Shown in pieces: positions 19,967 to 30,210 of a stretch of 64,000 bases of DNA (position 1 is the stretch's first letter; each line of letters starts with the position of its first letter). Both the position numbers and the translations under genes were made by a program. Below the pieces are notes generated by a model, which was given only the letters and a program-made list of their open reading frames with translations, had not been told where the DNA came from and did no database searches. The DNA comes from Zymobacter palmae (GTDB lineage Bacteria > Pseudomonadota > Gammaproteobacteria > Pseudomonadales > Halomonadaceae): positions 2,018,035-2,082,034 of the forward strand of contig NZ_AP018933.1 of the NCBI RefSeq assembly GCF_003610015.1. Direction: 5' to 3'.

Positions 19967-20062
19967 AGAATCTCTCTTGCCAGCAACGGATACACTCCGC
20001 CACCTCTGATCATGGCGCTGCCCGATACGCCGCTAGGCTTCGCCATGGAAATGAATGGGCGA

Positions 20063-22282
20063 CTACTGCCCACGCAGGAACAATTTGTCCAGATCTTTCA
20101 TTGACAGCGTCGTCCACGTCGGACGCCCGTGATTGCACTGCCCGCTGCGCTCAGTAATTTCCATATCACGCAGCAAGGCGTTCATCTCGTTGAGGGTCAG
20201 GTGACGATTAGCGCGTACGCTGCCGTGACATGCCATCGTAGACAGGATCTCGTTCAAGCGCGCCTGAATGCGATCGGAACGACCAAACTTTTCCAGCTCA
20301 TCCAACATGTCGCGAATCAGTGGCTCGACATCTTCCTGACCGCTACGCCCAATCAGCAGAGTCGGTATCTGGCGTACCAGCAGCGTTTCAGGACCGGCCG
20401 CATCCAGCTCGACACCGAGACGCACAAAAGCATCCTGCTCCTGCATAGCCAGTTCAACCTGCGCCTCGCTGACCGCTATTGATACGGGAACCAGCAGTGG
20501 CTGAGCACTGACCTGCCCCGCATCGTACTGCTGCTTGAGACGCTCGTAGGTGATGCGTTCGTGGGCGGCATGCATGTCTACAATCACCATGCCTTCCGCA
20601 GTCTGCGACAGGATATAGACACCGTGCAGCTGTGCCACGGCATAGCCCAGTGGCGGCGCAGTAGTGGCATCATCCTCTGGAAGACGCGGGACTGTAGTAA
20701 CGCCTTGCGACTGCGACTGCGACTGCGACTGCGACTGCGACTGCGACTGCGACTGCGACTGCGACTGCGACTGCGACTGCGACTGCGACTGCGACTGCGA
20801 CTGCGACTGCGACTGCGACTGCGACTGCGACTGCGACTGCGACTGCGACTGCGGGATCATGCGATCATCGGCATCCGTCATGTCCAGCGGCACTGAAGCC
20901 TTCTGCAATGCTACTGGCATTGCTACAGGGGGTACTGAGCCACTGCCCGCCGTGCTTACGCGCTGTGGTGACAGTAGCTGCGCTTCCTGCTCGCGCGGAT
21001 GCAATGCACGGTAGCCGTCCATAAACTCTTTGATACGCTCTGCCGCCGGACGAGGCTCATTGCTTGTGCGCGCGGCACTACCACTCCCTCCCGTCCCGCT
21101 GCTCAATGAAGGCGAGGTATCGCGCGGCGCCAACCCAAAGGCCTGCTGCTGAGGCGCGCGCTCGGTTTCGCGTGCGGCACCACTGGGGGCCGTCAGGATT
21201 TCACCTGTCGCCGGATCGACGCGCTCGGTGGAGGGTTCCTCTTCGGCACGTTTCGCCCCAGCACGCGTATCAGCCAATGCACGGTGAAGACTGGAAAACA
21301 GGAAGTCGTGTACCAGGCGCGAATCGCGGAAACGCACTTCATGCTTGGTCGGGTGCACGTTGACATCGACGACGTGAGGATCAAGTTCCAGATACAGCAC
21401 GAAGATCGGATGACGCCCGTTATACAGCACATCGCGGTAGGCCTGACGAATGGCATGCGCCACCAGCCGGTCGCGAATAACACGGCCGTTGACGAAGAAG
21501 TACTGCTGGTCTGCCTGCGCGCGGGTGTGCGTGGGCGCGCCGACCCAGCCCCACAGGCGCAGCCCGGTAGCTTCAGCATCAACCTGCAGGGCGTTCTGCA
21601 TCATGTCCTTGCCCAGCAGAGCCGCAACACGCGCTTCGCAGGCGGTCGGGTGGTCAGCAGGCCGCAGATGGTGCAATACCTTCTGGTTGTGCTGCAATCG
21701 CCAACCGATATCGAAGCGCGACAGCGCTAGACGACGGAACGTTTCTTCAACATGACCAAATTCGGTTTTTTCCGTACGCAGGAACTTGCGGCGGGCGGGC
21801 GTATTGAAGAACAGATCCCGGATCAGCAACGACGTACCGCGGGGATGAGGCGCTGGCGTCACGCGTGAGACCATCTCGCGCCCTTCGGCACAGACGCGCC
21901 AGCCCTGAGTCGGCACATCGGTCACGTTTGAGAACAGCTCAAGGCGCGATACGGAACTGATCGCCGCCAGTGCCTCACCGCGAAACCCCAGACTTTCCAC
22001 CCCTTCCAGATCATCAAGGGTGTTGATCTTGCTAGTGGCATGGCGGGACAGCGCCAGCGGCATATCGTCAGGCTGGATACCCGAACCGTTGTCACGCACG
22101 CGGATCAACCGCGTGCCACCAGCTTCCAGTTCGATGTCGATTGAGGTAGCACCGGCGTCGATTGAGTTTTCGACCACTTCCTTGAGCACTGAAGCCGGGC
22201 GTTCAACCACCTCACCCGCCGCGATCTGGTTCGCCAGTCGCGGCGAAAGAATATGAATTCGAGAACTTTGAGCGTCACTCAT
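20063..22282 (-). CDS. mutL: MutL mismatch repair protein with expanded (Gln-Ser)n linker
   Basis: MutL of 739 residues, about 100 more than typical. The N-terminal GHKL ATPase domain (1 to about 335) has [19 protein letters not shown], the catalytic ENSIDAGA, and DNGSGI. The C-terminal dimerisation domain carries [12 protein letters not shown], which fits the endonuclease motif DQHA-x2-E-x4-E found in MutL of MutH-less bacteria. The linker holds about 25 Gln and 24 Ser in strict alternation (residues about 477-526), encoded by a pure hexanucleotide array at 20706-20853. The array length is a multiple of three per unit, so unit loss or gain changes linker length without a frameshift. It overlaps amiB by 4 nt (ATGA). 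Confidence 0.96.
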   Translation of the reverse strand: MSDAQSSRIHILSPRLANQIAAGEVVERPASVLKEVVENSIDAGATSIDIELEAGGTRLIRVRDNGSGIQPDDMPLALSRHATSKINTLDDLEGVESLGFRGEALAAISSVSRLELFSNVTDVPTQGWRVCAEGREMVSRVTPAPHPRGTSLLIRDLFFNTPARRKFLRTEKTEFGHVEETFRRLALSRFDIGWRLQHNQKVLHHLRPADHPTACEARVAALLGKDMMQNALQVDAEATGLRLWGWVGAPTHTRAQADQQYFFVNGRVIRDRLVAHAIRQAYRDVLYNGRHPIFVLYLELDPHVVDVNVHPTKHEVRFRDSRLVHDFLFSSLHRALADTRAGAKRAEEEPSTERVDPATGEILTAPSGAARETERAPQQQAFGLAPRDTSPSLSSGTGGSGSAARTSNEPRPAAERIKEFMDGYRALHPREQEAQLLSPQRVSTAGSGSVPPVAMPVALQKASVPLDMTDADDRMIPQSQSQSQSQSQSQSQSQSQSQSQSQSQSQSQSQSQSQSQSQSQSQSQSQGVTTVPRLPEDDATTAPPLGYAVAQLHGVYILSQTAEGMVIVDMHAAHERITYERLKQQYDAGQVSAQPLLVPVSIAVSEAQVELAMQEQDAFVRLGVELDAAGPETLLVRQIPTLLIGRSGQEDVEPLIRDMLDELEKFGRSDRIQARLNEILSTMACHGSVRANRHLTLNEMNALLRDMEITERSGQCNHGRPTWTTLSMKDLDKLFLRGQ
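20706..20853. repeat. Hexanucleotide array inside mutL (about 24.7 units)
   Basis: TGCGAC is repeated without any interruption for 148 bp (24 full units plus 4 nt). On the coding strand each unit reads CAGTCG (Gln-Ser). Perfect identity across all units implies recent or continuing slippage or homogenisation. Confidence 0.97.
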
Positions 22283-23781
22283 GGCAGTTTCAGCACCTGT
22301 CCAACGTTGACCTGATCCCGTTTAAGCGCATTGAGCCGCTTCAACGTCGCGATATCCGTCCCATAGGCAGCAGCAATGCTGCTTAGCGTTTCACCCGTAC
22401 TAACCCGGTGGCGTCCGCTGACACCACTGACGTTCGTGCTGCCAACAGTGGCGCTCGGCGCACGCGCTGCCACGGGCGCAGCAGAGGTCGGGCGTGCAGC
22501 ACTGGAGGCCAGCCCTGTTCCGGGCGGTGGATGACGCCGGAAGTAGTGCTGGATACCCGTCGAAATCGCCGTTGCCAGCTTCTGCTGATGCGCAGGGGTC
22601 TGCAGCAAGCGGGCTTCCGCCGGTGTGGTAATAAAGCCGGTTTCGACCAGCAGCGAAGGAATATCGGGCGACTTCAGCACCACAAAGCCAGCCTGCTCTA
22701 CACTGCCTTTGTGCAGCCGGTTGAAACTCCCGATCTGCTTGATGACATCGTTACCGACACTCAGCGAGGCATTGACAGTCGCCGTCATGCTGAGGTCGAG
22801 CAGCACGCCGCGCAGCATTTCATCCTTATCTTCGAGACTGAGATCACCGCCCACGCCGCCAATCAAATCGGCGCTGTTTTCGGACTGTGCCAGCCAGCGG
22901 GCCGTTTCGGAGGTCGCACCATGCTGCGATAGCGCGAATACCGATGAACCGCGCGGCGTCGTGGAACGCGCGGCATCCGCATGAATCGACACAAACAGAT
23001 CAGCATGGTGACGCCGCGCAAAGGCGCTGCGATCACGCAATGGCAGGAAGACATCACTGTTGCGCGTCAACACGGCTTGAAAGCCCGGCGTGGCATCCAG
23101 CGTGGCCTTCAGGCGTCGGGCAATCGCCAGCACCACATCCTTTTCATGCACGCCCCCGCTACCACCGGCACCGGGGTCTTTACCACCGTGACCGGGATCG
23201 ATCACGACGATGATATTGCGCCCTCTGCCGATTCGCGCATTGGCCACCTGCTGAGCCGCCACATCGGGAGCCGCCGGTGTTTCTGCTTGACGCCGTGCGT
23301 TGGCCGCCTGCTGCTGCACGATATCATTGATAGGATCACGCTTGACCGTTGAAGGGTGATCGTCAGCCAACTGGCGCGCGGCCGAACCGGCACGCTGTAA
23401 GTCAACGACGACGCGACTGCCCTTACGCCCCGCGGCGGGCCCCATCGGGAACTGGCTATATATCACCGGCTGCGCTAAGTCGACGACCAAGCGCAGATGA
23501 TGCCCGTCACGCGCGGCCCAGCGTACATTGCGGAACAGCGCCTCGCGCTGGGCGGTGCCGTTCAGGTTGGCTTTGACCTGCGTATTGTCGAAGTCCACTA
23601 CCAACCGATCGGGCTTCTCAAGCGTAAAGACCCGGTAAGGCACATCCTGCGATAGATCGAAGACCACGCGCGTAGTGCCGTCCTGCGTCCATGTCCGCAT
23701 GCCCTGCAGCTCGGCGGCCAGCACCGAGGGTGCCACCAGCACCAACAGGCACAGCAATGCCCAGTGCCAGAGCCGCCTCAC
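22279..23781 (-). CDS. amiB: N-acetylmuramoyl-L-alanine amidase with AMIN and LysM domains
   Basis: Periplasmic septal amidase of 500 residues that cleaves the stem peptide from muramic acid during cell separation. A signal peptide ends near [11 protein letters not shown] (about 22). An AMIN domain follows (about 25-130, [19 protein letters not shown]). The Amidase_3 catalytic domain has zinc ligands in [16 protein letters not shown] and VSIHADA, with the catalytic Glu in LVETGFI. A C-terminal LysM ([17 protein letters not shown]) anchors it to peptidoglycan. Four-nt overlaps at both ends (tsaE upstream, mutL downstream) place it in a tightly coupled nnr-tsaE-amiB-mutL operon. Confidence 0.96.
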   Translation of the reverse strand: MRRLWHWALLCLLVLVAPSVLAAELQGMRTWTQDGTTRVVFDLSQDVPYRVFTLEKPDRLVVDFDNTQVKANLNGTAQREALFRNVRWAARDGHHLRLVVDLAQPVIYSQFPMGPAAGRKGSRVVVDLQRAGSAARQLADDHPSTVKRDPINDIVQQQAANARRQAETPAAPDVAAQQVANARIGRGRNIIVVIDPGHGGKDPGAGGSGGVHEKDVVLAIARRLKATLDATPGFQAVLTRNSDVFLPLRDRSAFARRHHADLFVSIHADAARSTTPRGSSVFALSQHGATSETARWLAQSENSADLIGGVGGDLSLEDKDEMLRGVLLDLSMTATVNASLSVGNDVIKQIGSFNRLHKGSVEQAGFVVLKSPDIPSLLVETGFITTPAEARLLQTPAHQQKLATAISTGIQHYFRRHPPPGTGLASSAARPTSAAPVAARAPSATVGSTNVSGVSGRHRVSTGETLSSIAAAYGTDIATLKRLNALKRDQVNVGQVLKLP

Positions 23782-24281
23782 GGCAATACCTCGATATCGG
23801 TGACGGTGGCCCGCAACCGCACCAGCGCCTGCTCACCCGATACCGAATGAGCGGCCACATCGGCAATGCGTCCCGGCAGGTCAAGCGTCAGCGTAACGAC
23901 CAAATCCGGCGTCGGCAGCTCGCCCTCGCCCATCGACGGCCACTCAATGATGTTGAGACTGCCCTCTTCGAACAGCTCACGCGCGCCCATAAAGGCCAAC
24001 TCTTCAGGATCCCCTAAACGATAGAGATCGAAATGATGAATGCGCTGCCCGTTAACGTCGTAAGGTTCAAGCAGGGTATAGGTTGGGCTCTTAACTGCAC
24101 CGTCGTGCCCAGCTCCGCGCAGAATGCCGCGTGTCAGAGTCGTCTTGCCCGCGCCCAGATCGCCTTCCAGCCAGATATGGCCCTGCCAGCGCAGCGCTTC
24201 GCCCAGATAGCGTCCCAATCGAATCTGGCTATCTTCATCGGGCAGTCTGAAACGCTGCCATTGTTGCTGTGTCGTCATCAC
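23778..24281 (-). CDS. tsaE: TsaE, ATPase for tRNA t6A synthesis
   Basis: P-loop ATPase of 167 residues that with TsaB, TsaC and TsaD makes the t6A37 modification. Motifs: Walker A GDLGAGKTTLTRG, SPTYTLLEPYDV, HHFDLYRLGDPEEL, and IEWPSMGEGELP. Slightly longer than average at the C-terminus. It overlaps amiB by 4 nt and starts 7 nt beyond nnr, the order also known in pseudomonads. Confidence 0.96.
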   Translation of the reverse strand: MMTTQQQWQRFRLPDEDSQIRLGRYLGEALRWQGHIWLEGDLGAGKTTLTRGILRGAGHDGAVKSPTYTLLEPYDVNGQRIHHFDLYRLGDPEELAFMGARELFEEGSLNIIEWPSMGEGELPTPDLVVTLTLDLPGRIADVAAHSVSGEQALVRLRATVTDIEVLP

Positions 24282-24288
24282 TATCCAC

Positions 24289-25842
24289 TCAACCTGCAGA
24301 ATCAGGATTCACCCGGCGACGCGCATGGTCTGCCAGGTCGCTTGCCAACAGCCCCCGCTGCCCGCCCTCTCGTGCCGCATCGTCGGCGGCCTGCGCATGC
24401 ACTAGCACACCTATGCTGGCCGCATCGAACGCGGACAGCCCCTGTGCCCAAAGCCCTGCAATCATGCCGCCCAGCACATCACCCATACCGCCAGAGGCCA
24501 TGCCCGGATTGCCATAGGGACACAGCGCCAACTGCTGCGGGGTATCTCCCCCGATGACCAGCGTGCCGTTACCTTTCAGCACCACGATTCCCCCCCATGT
24601 CTGCCACAGCGCACGTGCGGCACCCAAGCGATCAGCCTGAATATCGGCGGCCGAACAGTCCAGCAGCATGGCGGCCTCCCCGGGATGGGGGGTCAGAATC
24701 CAGTCGTCACGGCGCTCGCCAGCCGCCATGCGCTTCAACAGATGAAGCCCATCGGCATCAATCAGGCAGGGCCCTTGGCGGCCCAACACCGCGTCAAATA
24801 GCCCCTCGCCCCACGCCTGCTGACCCAACCCCGGCCCGACCGCCACTACGTCCGCCTGTGCCAATAGCCCACTGATGTCATGCGCATTGCGTACGCCACG
24901 CACCATCACCTCAGGACAGCGCACCAGCGCGGGGGCAATATGCGCGGTGTCCGTTGCCAGACTGACTTTACCGGCACCGACGCGAGCGGCAGCCTCAGCG
25001 CTCAAAATGGTCGAGCCGCCAAAGCCCTGCTGTCCACCGACCACCAGCAGCTGACCACAGTGCCCTTTATGGGTACTGGGACGGCGGGCGGGCAGATGAC
25101 GTGCGCGATCGCTATCATGCAACACCCACCCGCTCCATTCCGCCTGCATGCGCCACTGATCGTCCACACCCAAGGCTGCAAAGACGACGTCGCCCGCATG
25201 ATCGGGACCCATTCCGGTAAACAGTCCGGGCTTGCGGGTAATGAACGTTACCGTCACGTCAGCCTGCACGATGGGCTGACCAGCACCAGTATCACACTGC
25301 AGGCCCGACGGTAGGTCCAGCGCCAGCACAGGCATGCCGGCGGCATTGATTGCATCAATCGCGGCGCCATAAGCACCGTCGACCTGCCCGCGTACGCCCG
25401 TGCCCAACAGCGCATCAACGATCAGATCAGCCTCGGCCAGCGATGCAGCCGAAGCCTCGAACGTCACGCCTTCGGCGCGCGCCAGAGCGACAGCTTCAGC
25501 CGCTTCACCCTTAAGTTCCGCGGGCGGCACCAGCGCCCAAACCTGCGCCGACAGTCCCGCACGCCGGGCAAGCGCCGCCACAACATAGCCATCACCGGCG
25601 TTGTTACCGCCGCCACAGACAATCACCAGTCGACGCGCATGCGCCCAGCGCTGCCTTGCCACGTCAAAGGCGCGACGGCCCGCGCGGTGCATTAACCCGA
25701 ACGCCCCCGCCATACGGCAGGCGATCGCATCCAGCGCGCGTCCTTGCTCGGCGGTATACAGCCGCCGCGACAGTGGCTGTTCTTCAAGCGGTAGGGAAGC
25801 CGTCGGCACCGTGGGCCGCTGACTGTTTGCGGGAGTACTCAT
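24289..25842 (-). CDS. nnr: Bifunctional NAD(P)H-hydrate epimerase/dehydratase
   Basis: Repairs damaged NAD(P)H hydrates. Of its 517 residues, the N-terminal half (YjeF_N epimerase) has RRAFDVARQRW, VCGGGNNAGDGYV, VDALLGTGVRG and ALDLPSGLQCDTG. The C-terminal half is the ADP/ATP-dependent dehydratase with RRPSTHKGHCGQLLVVGG, VVAVGPGLGQ, LTPHPGEAAMLL and GMASGGMGDVLGGMIAG. AGGAG precedes the ATG. First gene of the nnr-tsaE-amiB-mutL run; it is divergent from queG across about 200 nt, which must hold both promoters. Confidence 0.96.
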   Translation of the reverse strand: MSTPANSQRPTVPTASLPLEEQPLSRRLYTAEQGRALDAIACRMAGAFGLMHRAGRRAFDVARQRWAHARRLVIVCGGGNNAGDGYVVAALARRAGLSAQVWALVPPAELKGEAAEAVALARAEGVTFEASAASLAEADLIVDALLGTGVRGQVDGAYGAAIDAINAAGMPVLALDLPSGLQCDTGAGQPIVQADVTVTFITRKPGLFTGMGPDHAGDVVFAALGVDDQWRMQAEWSGWVLHDSDRARHLPARRPSTHKGHCGQLLVVGGQQGFGGSTILSAEAAARVGAGKVSLATDTAHIAPALVRCPEVMVRGVRNAHDISGLLAQADVVAVGPGLGQQAWGEGLFDAVLGRQGPCLIDADGLHLLKRMAAGERRDDWILTPHPGEAAMLLDCSAADIQADRLGAARALWQTWGGIVVLKGNGTLVIGGDTPQQLALCPYGNPGMASGGMGDVLGGMIAGLWAQGLSAFDAASIGVLVHAQAADDAAREGGQRGLLASDLADHARRRVNPDSAG

Positions 25843-26045
25843 GACGCAGCTCCTGAAGGAAAGGCCTAATATTCATGATGAGCATCATACCTTAACGCCT
25901 GCCGGGATGCGGTCATTGCGCAACCACTGTTACCCGTTGTCATCGACAGGCAATCCTCATCTTCGTTCAGTGTTCCTGCCATGCTGAAGCCACGCCACAC
26001 TTTCAGGTACCATGAGCGTTTTTCTGGCTATGGTTGCTGACGCCC

Positions 26046-27155
26046 ATGAGTACACCGCCCTCTCCTGACACGCCCGACATGGCCGCGCTGGCCGAACAGA
26101 TCAAGCTTTGGGGCCGCGAACTAGGCTTTCAGCAAGTGGGCATCACGGATGTCGATCTGGGCGAGCATGCCGAGCGCCATCGACGCTGGCTGGCCGCTGG
26201 CTATCACGGCGAAATGGATTACATGGCACGCCACGGCGAGCTACGGACGCGTCCCGAACTGCTGGTCGAAGGTACCCAGCGCATCATCGTCGTGCGTATG
26301 AACTACCTGCCCCCCGAAGTCGAAACCACCAAAGTACTGAGCCAGCCCAGCAAAGCCTACATTTCGCGCTACGCGCTCGGGCGTGACTATCACAAGGTGA
26401 TCCGCAAGCGCCTGTCAACACTGGCTAAACAGATCGAAAAGGCGGTCGGCCCGTTCGGCCATCGTGCCTTCGTCGACTCTGCTCCCGTGCTCGAACGGGG
26501 CCTTGCTCAGAAAGCGGGGCTGGGCTGGACTGGCAAAAATTCGCTGATTCTCCACCCCAAGGCCGGTTCGCTGTTCTTTCTAGGCGAACTGTTCACCGAC
26601 CTGCCGCTGCCCATCGACAAGCCGTACGACAAGATCCACTGCGGGAAATGCCAGCGTTGCCGTGACATGTGCCCGACCCAAGCCATCGTCGACGATCAGG
26701 TGGTCGACGCACGACGCTGCATCTCGTACCTCACCATTGAACTGAATGGCCCGATCCCGGAAGAACTTCGTTCGATGATGGGTAATCGCGTATACGGCTG
26801 CGACGACTGCCAGCTGGTCTGCCCATTCACCCGCTTTGCCAAGGCCAGTCAGGAAGACGACTTCGCTCCTCGTCACGACCTTGACCGTACCGATCTACTG
26901 ACCCTGTTTAACTGGAGTGAAGATGACTTCCTCGACCGCACGGCAGGCAGCCCCATTCGCCGCATTGGCTATGAAAAATGGCTGCGCAACATGGCCGTCG
27001 GGCTGGGCAATGCCCCGTATTCTGCCGAGGTCGTAGCCGCACTGGAAGCGCGTCTCGATTACCCTTCAGCGCTCGTACAGGAACACGTACGCTGGGCGCT
27101 CGATCAGCAGCAACACCGCCAGAGTGCCCTGATCACCGTATCGCCCGCCGACTAA
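26046..27155 (+). CDS. queG: Epoxyqueuosine reductase
   Basis: Cobalamin- and Fe-S-dependent enzyme reducing epoxyqueuosine to queuosine in tRNA; 369 residues from the chosen ATG. The frame begins with a TTG four codons earlier (26034), but ATG 26046 (MSTPPSPDTPDM) is the more likely start. Two 4Fe-4S clusters are indicated by HCGKCQRCRDMCPTQAI and GCDDCQLVCPF. The N-terminal DUF1730 region has GYHGEMDYMARH. A catalytic Asp lies in FVDSAPVLERGLA. Divergent from nnr, convergent with orn. Confidence 0.96.
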   Translation: MSTPPSPDTPDMAALAEQIKLWGRELGFQQVGITDVDLGEHAERHRRWLAAGYHGEMDYMARHGELRTRPELLVEGTQRIIVVRMNYLPPEVETTKVLSQPSKAYISRYALGRDYHKVIRKRLSTLAKQIEKAVGPFGHRAFVDSAPVLERGLAQKAGLGWTGKNSLILHPKAGSLFFLGELFTDLPLPIDKPYDKIHCGKCQRCRDMCPTQAIVDDQVVDARRCISYLTIELNGPIPEELRSMMGNRVYGCDDCQLVCPFTRFAKASQEDDFAPRHDLDRTDLLTLFNWSEDDFLDRTAGSPIRRIGYEKWLRNMAVGLGNAPYSAEVVAALEARLDYPSALVQEHVRWALDQQQHRQSALITVSPAD

Positions 27156-27200
27156 CTGCGCGCTATCACACCGAGTGGCGACACACGGCCTCACGCGCGA

Positions 27201-27755
27201 TTACAGCGCGAGGAAGTGCTCACGGTAGTAGGTCAGCTCAGCGATAGATTCCTGAATATCATCCAGCGCCTGATGGGTGGCCTTTTTCTTGAAGCCGCCC
27301 AAAATCGACGGTTTCCAGCGACGCGCCAGCTCTTTCAGCGTCGAGACATCCAGATTGCGGTAGTGGAAGAAAGAAGCCAGCTCGGGCATTTCACTGTTCA
27401 GAAAGCGGCGATCCTGATGCACGCTGTTGCCACACATCGGCGATACGCCCGCGTCAACGTACTGACGCAGAAATTCTAGCGTCATCTGTTCCGCCTGCGC
27501 GGTATTGACGGCGCTTTCGCGCACGCGCTTCACCAGACCCGAACCGGTATGCGTGCGCGTGTTCCACTCGTCCATGTTTTCCAGCAGCTCGTCTGGCTGG
27601 TGCACAGCGATGACCGGCCCTTGCTCGATGACATTCAGGTCGCTGTCCGTGACGATCGTAGCGACTTCGATAATGCGTTCATGCTCTGGATCAAGCCCCG
27701 TCATTTCCAGATCAATCCAGATCAAGCGATCTGCCATTGCAGCCTGCTGGCTCAT
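27201..27755 (-). CDS. orn: Oligoribonuclease
   Basis: DEDDh 3'-5' exoribonuclease of 184 residues that degrades diribonucleotides, including pGpG from cyclic di-GMP turnover. Exo I is [12 protein letters not shown], Exo II is around [19 protein letters not shown], and Exo III includes [16 protein letters not shown] with the His/Asp pair. An AGGAC element lies 8 nt before ATG 27755; Met7 is a possible alternative. In an isolated position, convergent with queG and divergent from rsgA. The queG-orn-rsgA order is shared with pseudomonads. Confidence 0.97.
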   Translation of the reverse strand: MSQQAAMADRLIWIDLEMTGLDPEHERIIEVATIVTDSDLNVIEQGPVIAVHQPDELLENMDEWNTRTHTGSGLVKRVRESAVNTAQAEQMTLEFLRQYVDAGVSPMCGNSVHQDRRFLNSEMPELASFFHYRNLDVSTLKELARRWKPSILGGFKKKATHQALDDIQESIAELTYYREHFLAL

Positions 27756-28047
27756 ACGTGATGTCCTAGATAAAGAAGAAAGAAGGTAATGAAGGCAAAC
27801 GGTCTCTCAGAAACGACCATGATAGCGTGACGCGCCCACGGTATCGAACCCCATTACCCACCAGAGCAGAAACCTACTCGCAGCAGTCGACCATCATAGG
27901 AATCGCAGTCTGGCAGTGTTCATGGCATGATGCAGGGTCTGAACGCACGGCGATCAACGCCATTGCGCGTCGATACGGCGCGCGCTCGGCTACGCTGATA
28001 CGTAGCATCATCGTTCCTTTTCATTCGAGTAGTGAGGTTGTTCATTC

Positions 28048-29055
28048 ATGGCGGGCCGCAAACTGACACGTCAACAGCGCTGGCGCATCGACAAGATCCA
28101 AGCAGAACGCAATCGCCGCGCCGACAAGAAAGAGGCCGCCCTCGATGAAGAGGCGATGGGGCCCGAGCACCGCGGCCGCGTGATCGCGCATTTTGGCCGT
28201 ACGCTCGAAGTGGAGGGGATGGAAGAAGAAGCGGTTGCAGGCAAGCGGTTTCGCTGTCACCAGCGTGCCAATCTGGAATCGTTGGTCACTGGCGATATCG
28301 TCAGCTGGCGTGAACTGAAAGATGGACTGGGCGTTGTGGTCGGCCGCTTCGATCGTCATTCAACGCTGGAACGCCCCGATGCCCGCGGCATCCTCAAGCC
28401 GGTAGCCGCCAACATCGACCGTATCCTGATCGTGGTAGCCGTCGAGCCGGTGCCGTTCGCCAACCTGATCGACCGCTATCTGGTCGCCGCCGAAGCCACG
28501 GGCATCACACCGGCGTTGGTCATCAACAAGACCGACCTACCCGCCGATCCAGAACTCGATACGCTCAAGGCACGCTATCAGCGACTGGGCTACGACGTGC
28601 TGCCCGCCTCCGTTCGTCAACAACATGGCCTAGACGTACTGCGCGAGGCGTTGAAAGACCTCACTACCGTGTTCGTCGGCCAATCGGGCGTGGGCAAATC
28701 ATCATTGATCAATACCCTACTGCCCAGTGAAGACATCCGCGTCGGCGCACTGTCTGAAGACAGCCGCAAGGGAACGCACACCACCACCACCGCGCGGCTG
28801 TACCACTTCCCCGCCGGCGGTGATCTGATCGACTCTCCGGGGATCCGTGAATTCGGACTTGGCCACCTGACCGAACAGCAGGTGACCGATGGTTTCGTCG
28901 AATTTCGCCCGTTTCTGGGACACTGCCGCTTTCGCGACTGTATGCACCGCGAAGAACCCGGCTGTGCTCTGCGCGAAGCGGTCGCGGAAGGCAAAATCGA
29001 CCTGGCCCGTTTCGAAAGCTACCAGCGCATCGTCCACTCGCTGACAGCCTCCTGA
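28048..29055 (+). CDS. rsgA: RsgA, 30S-subunit maturation GTPase
   Basis: Circularly permuted GTPase of 335 residues that checks and releases factors from maturing 30S subunits. Order: an N-terminal basic stretch (RKLTRQQRWRIDKIQ), an OB fold (about 40-110), then permuted G motifs with G4 NKTD (160-163) before G1 GQSGVGKS (211-218) and G3 DSPG (262-265). The C-terminal zinc site uses Cys293, Cys298, His300 and Cys306. Its stop codon is one base from the stop of the convergent lysR gene, so transcripts from the two genes probably overlap. Confidence 0.97.
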   Translation: MAGRKLTRQQRWRIDKIQAERNRRADKKEAALDEEAMGPEHRGRVIAHFGRTLEVEGMEEEAVAGKRFRCHQRANLESLVTGDIVSWRELKDGLGVVVGRFDRHSTLERPDARGILKPVAANIDRILIVVAVEPVPFANLIDRYLVAAEATGITPALVINKTDLPADPELDTLKARYQRLGYDVLPASVRQQHGLDVLREALKDLTTVFVGQSGVGKSSLINTLLPSEDIRVGALSEDSRKGTHTTTTARLYHFPAGGDLIDSPGIREFGLGHLTEQQVTDGFVEFRPFLGHCRFRDCMHREEPGCALREAVAEGKIDLARFESYQRIVHSLTAS

Positions 29056-29056
29056 A

Positions 29057-29971
29057 TCAATGCTCTCCGGCCACCATGGAAGTCATTGTCTGCGCCACGC
29101 GCTCAATGGCTTCCAGTGCCGCCCGCGACAGCTGACGTCGCGGCGGAATGCACAGCGCCAGCGATAAGCTACGCCGCTGACTGCCCTTAAAAGGCACAAA
29201 GGCAATCTGCCTGCTGGCCAGATCAGGCATCACGTCCAGAAGACTCAGCACCCCCACCGCCGCCCCTTCACGAATCAGCGTACGCATCAGACGGATATTA
29301 TCGCAGCTCGACAGCTGGTGCGGATCAATCCCGTGACGGCTATACAGTGTTGCCGCTGCATCGCTGACGATCAGCGGCGCCGCAGGCAGCATCTGGCGCT
29401 CATCCAGCACCGCGCTTAGCGAAATGCTTTTGCGCCCCGCCATCGGATGATCGACGGCCATCGCAATTCCCAGTGGCACGTCGATCAGCGTGTGCACGGC
29501 CAGCGACGAGCTTTCCTTGGGATCGAGCAAAATACCGAAATCGACCTCCCCCGACTCGATCTTCTCGACGATACGATGGTTGTCCTCAACGTGCAGCTCG
29601 AACACCATCTCAGGCAGTTCCTGCCCGAGCGCGGCCAACGCGTGCGCTAGCGGACCTTCACTCGCGGCGTCAATCATCGCGATATCCACACGACCACGGC
29701 TGACACCTTTCAGGTCGTCGATACGCTCGCAGGAGCGCATGAATTCCTTCTGCCAGCGCATGATATCGTCGAACAACAGCTCTCCGGCCGCCGTCAGTCG
29801 CAACCCCGAAGGCAGGCGATCGAACAGCGGCACCTCAAGCGACTCCTCAACGCTCAGAATCTGCCGATTGATGGCAGATGCCGAGATGCCCAGCGAGTCA
29901 GCGGCCTTGCGCAGACTGCCGTGGCGGGCCACTTCAATGAAATAGCGAGAAAAACGGGAAAAGGGAAACAT
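29057..29971 (-). CDS. LysR-family transcriptional regulator
   Basis: LTTR of 304 residues. The N-terminal winged helix reads YFIEVARHGSLRKAADSLGI and SASAINRQILSVEESLEVPL, then FDRLPSGLRLTAAGELL. The C-terminal part is a periplasmic-binding-like effector domain (about 95-300), ending with basic-hydrophobic segments. No nearby divergent target; on the same strand, the NCS2 permease lies upstream (240-nt gap), so it could be regulated by or regulate that gene. Ligand unknown. A weak ribosome-binding site precedes the start. It replaces, with the next three genes, the motAB pair that occupies this place in pseudomonads. Confidence 0.9.
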   Translation of the reverse strand: MFPFSRFSRYFIEVARHGSLRKAADSLGISASAINRQILSVEESLEVPLFDRLPSGLRLTAAGELLFDDIMRWQKEFMRSCERIDDLKGVSRGRVDIAMIDAASEGPLAHALAALGQELPEMVFELHVEDNHRIVEKIESGEVDFGILLDPKESSSLAVHTLIDVPLGIAMAVDHPMAGRKSISLSAVLDERQMLPAAPLIVSDAAATLYSRHGIDPHQLSSCDNIRLMRTLIREGAAVGVLSLLDVMPDLASRQIAFVPFKGSQRRSLSLALCIPPRRQLSRAALEAIERVAQTMTSMVAGEH

Positions 29972-30210
29972 GACGACGGCTCTGAGTCTTCTCTGAACGG
30001 CCTACTAAAGGCAGCGATAAACCGCCAATGATCGCACATTCGCTGCATATCCTGAAAGAAATACTGCATTTCCTGACAAGCATAGCCCCGCTGATACACC
30101 GAACATCACCGACGGCGCAGCCCCCCCCTTGCGGCTATCACTCTTTCAGGGAAGGTCGGCACCACATCCGCTAGACCACCGATCACTCTACTCACCGTGC
30201 GCCACTATCA

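Noticed and set aside
20561-21014. Arg-Leu and Cys-Asp repeat proteins on the plus strand at the mutL array
   Set aside because: Antisense shadows of the hexanucleotide array; mutL covers it.
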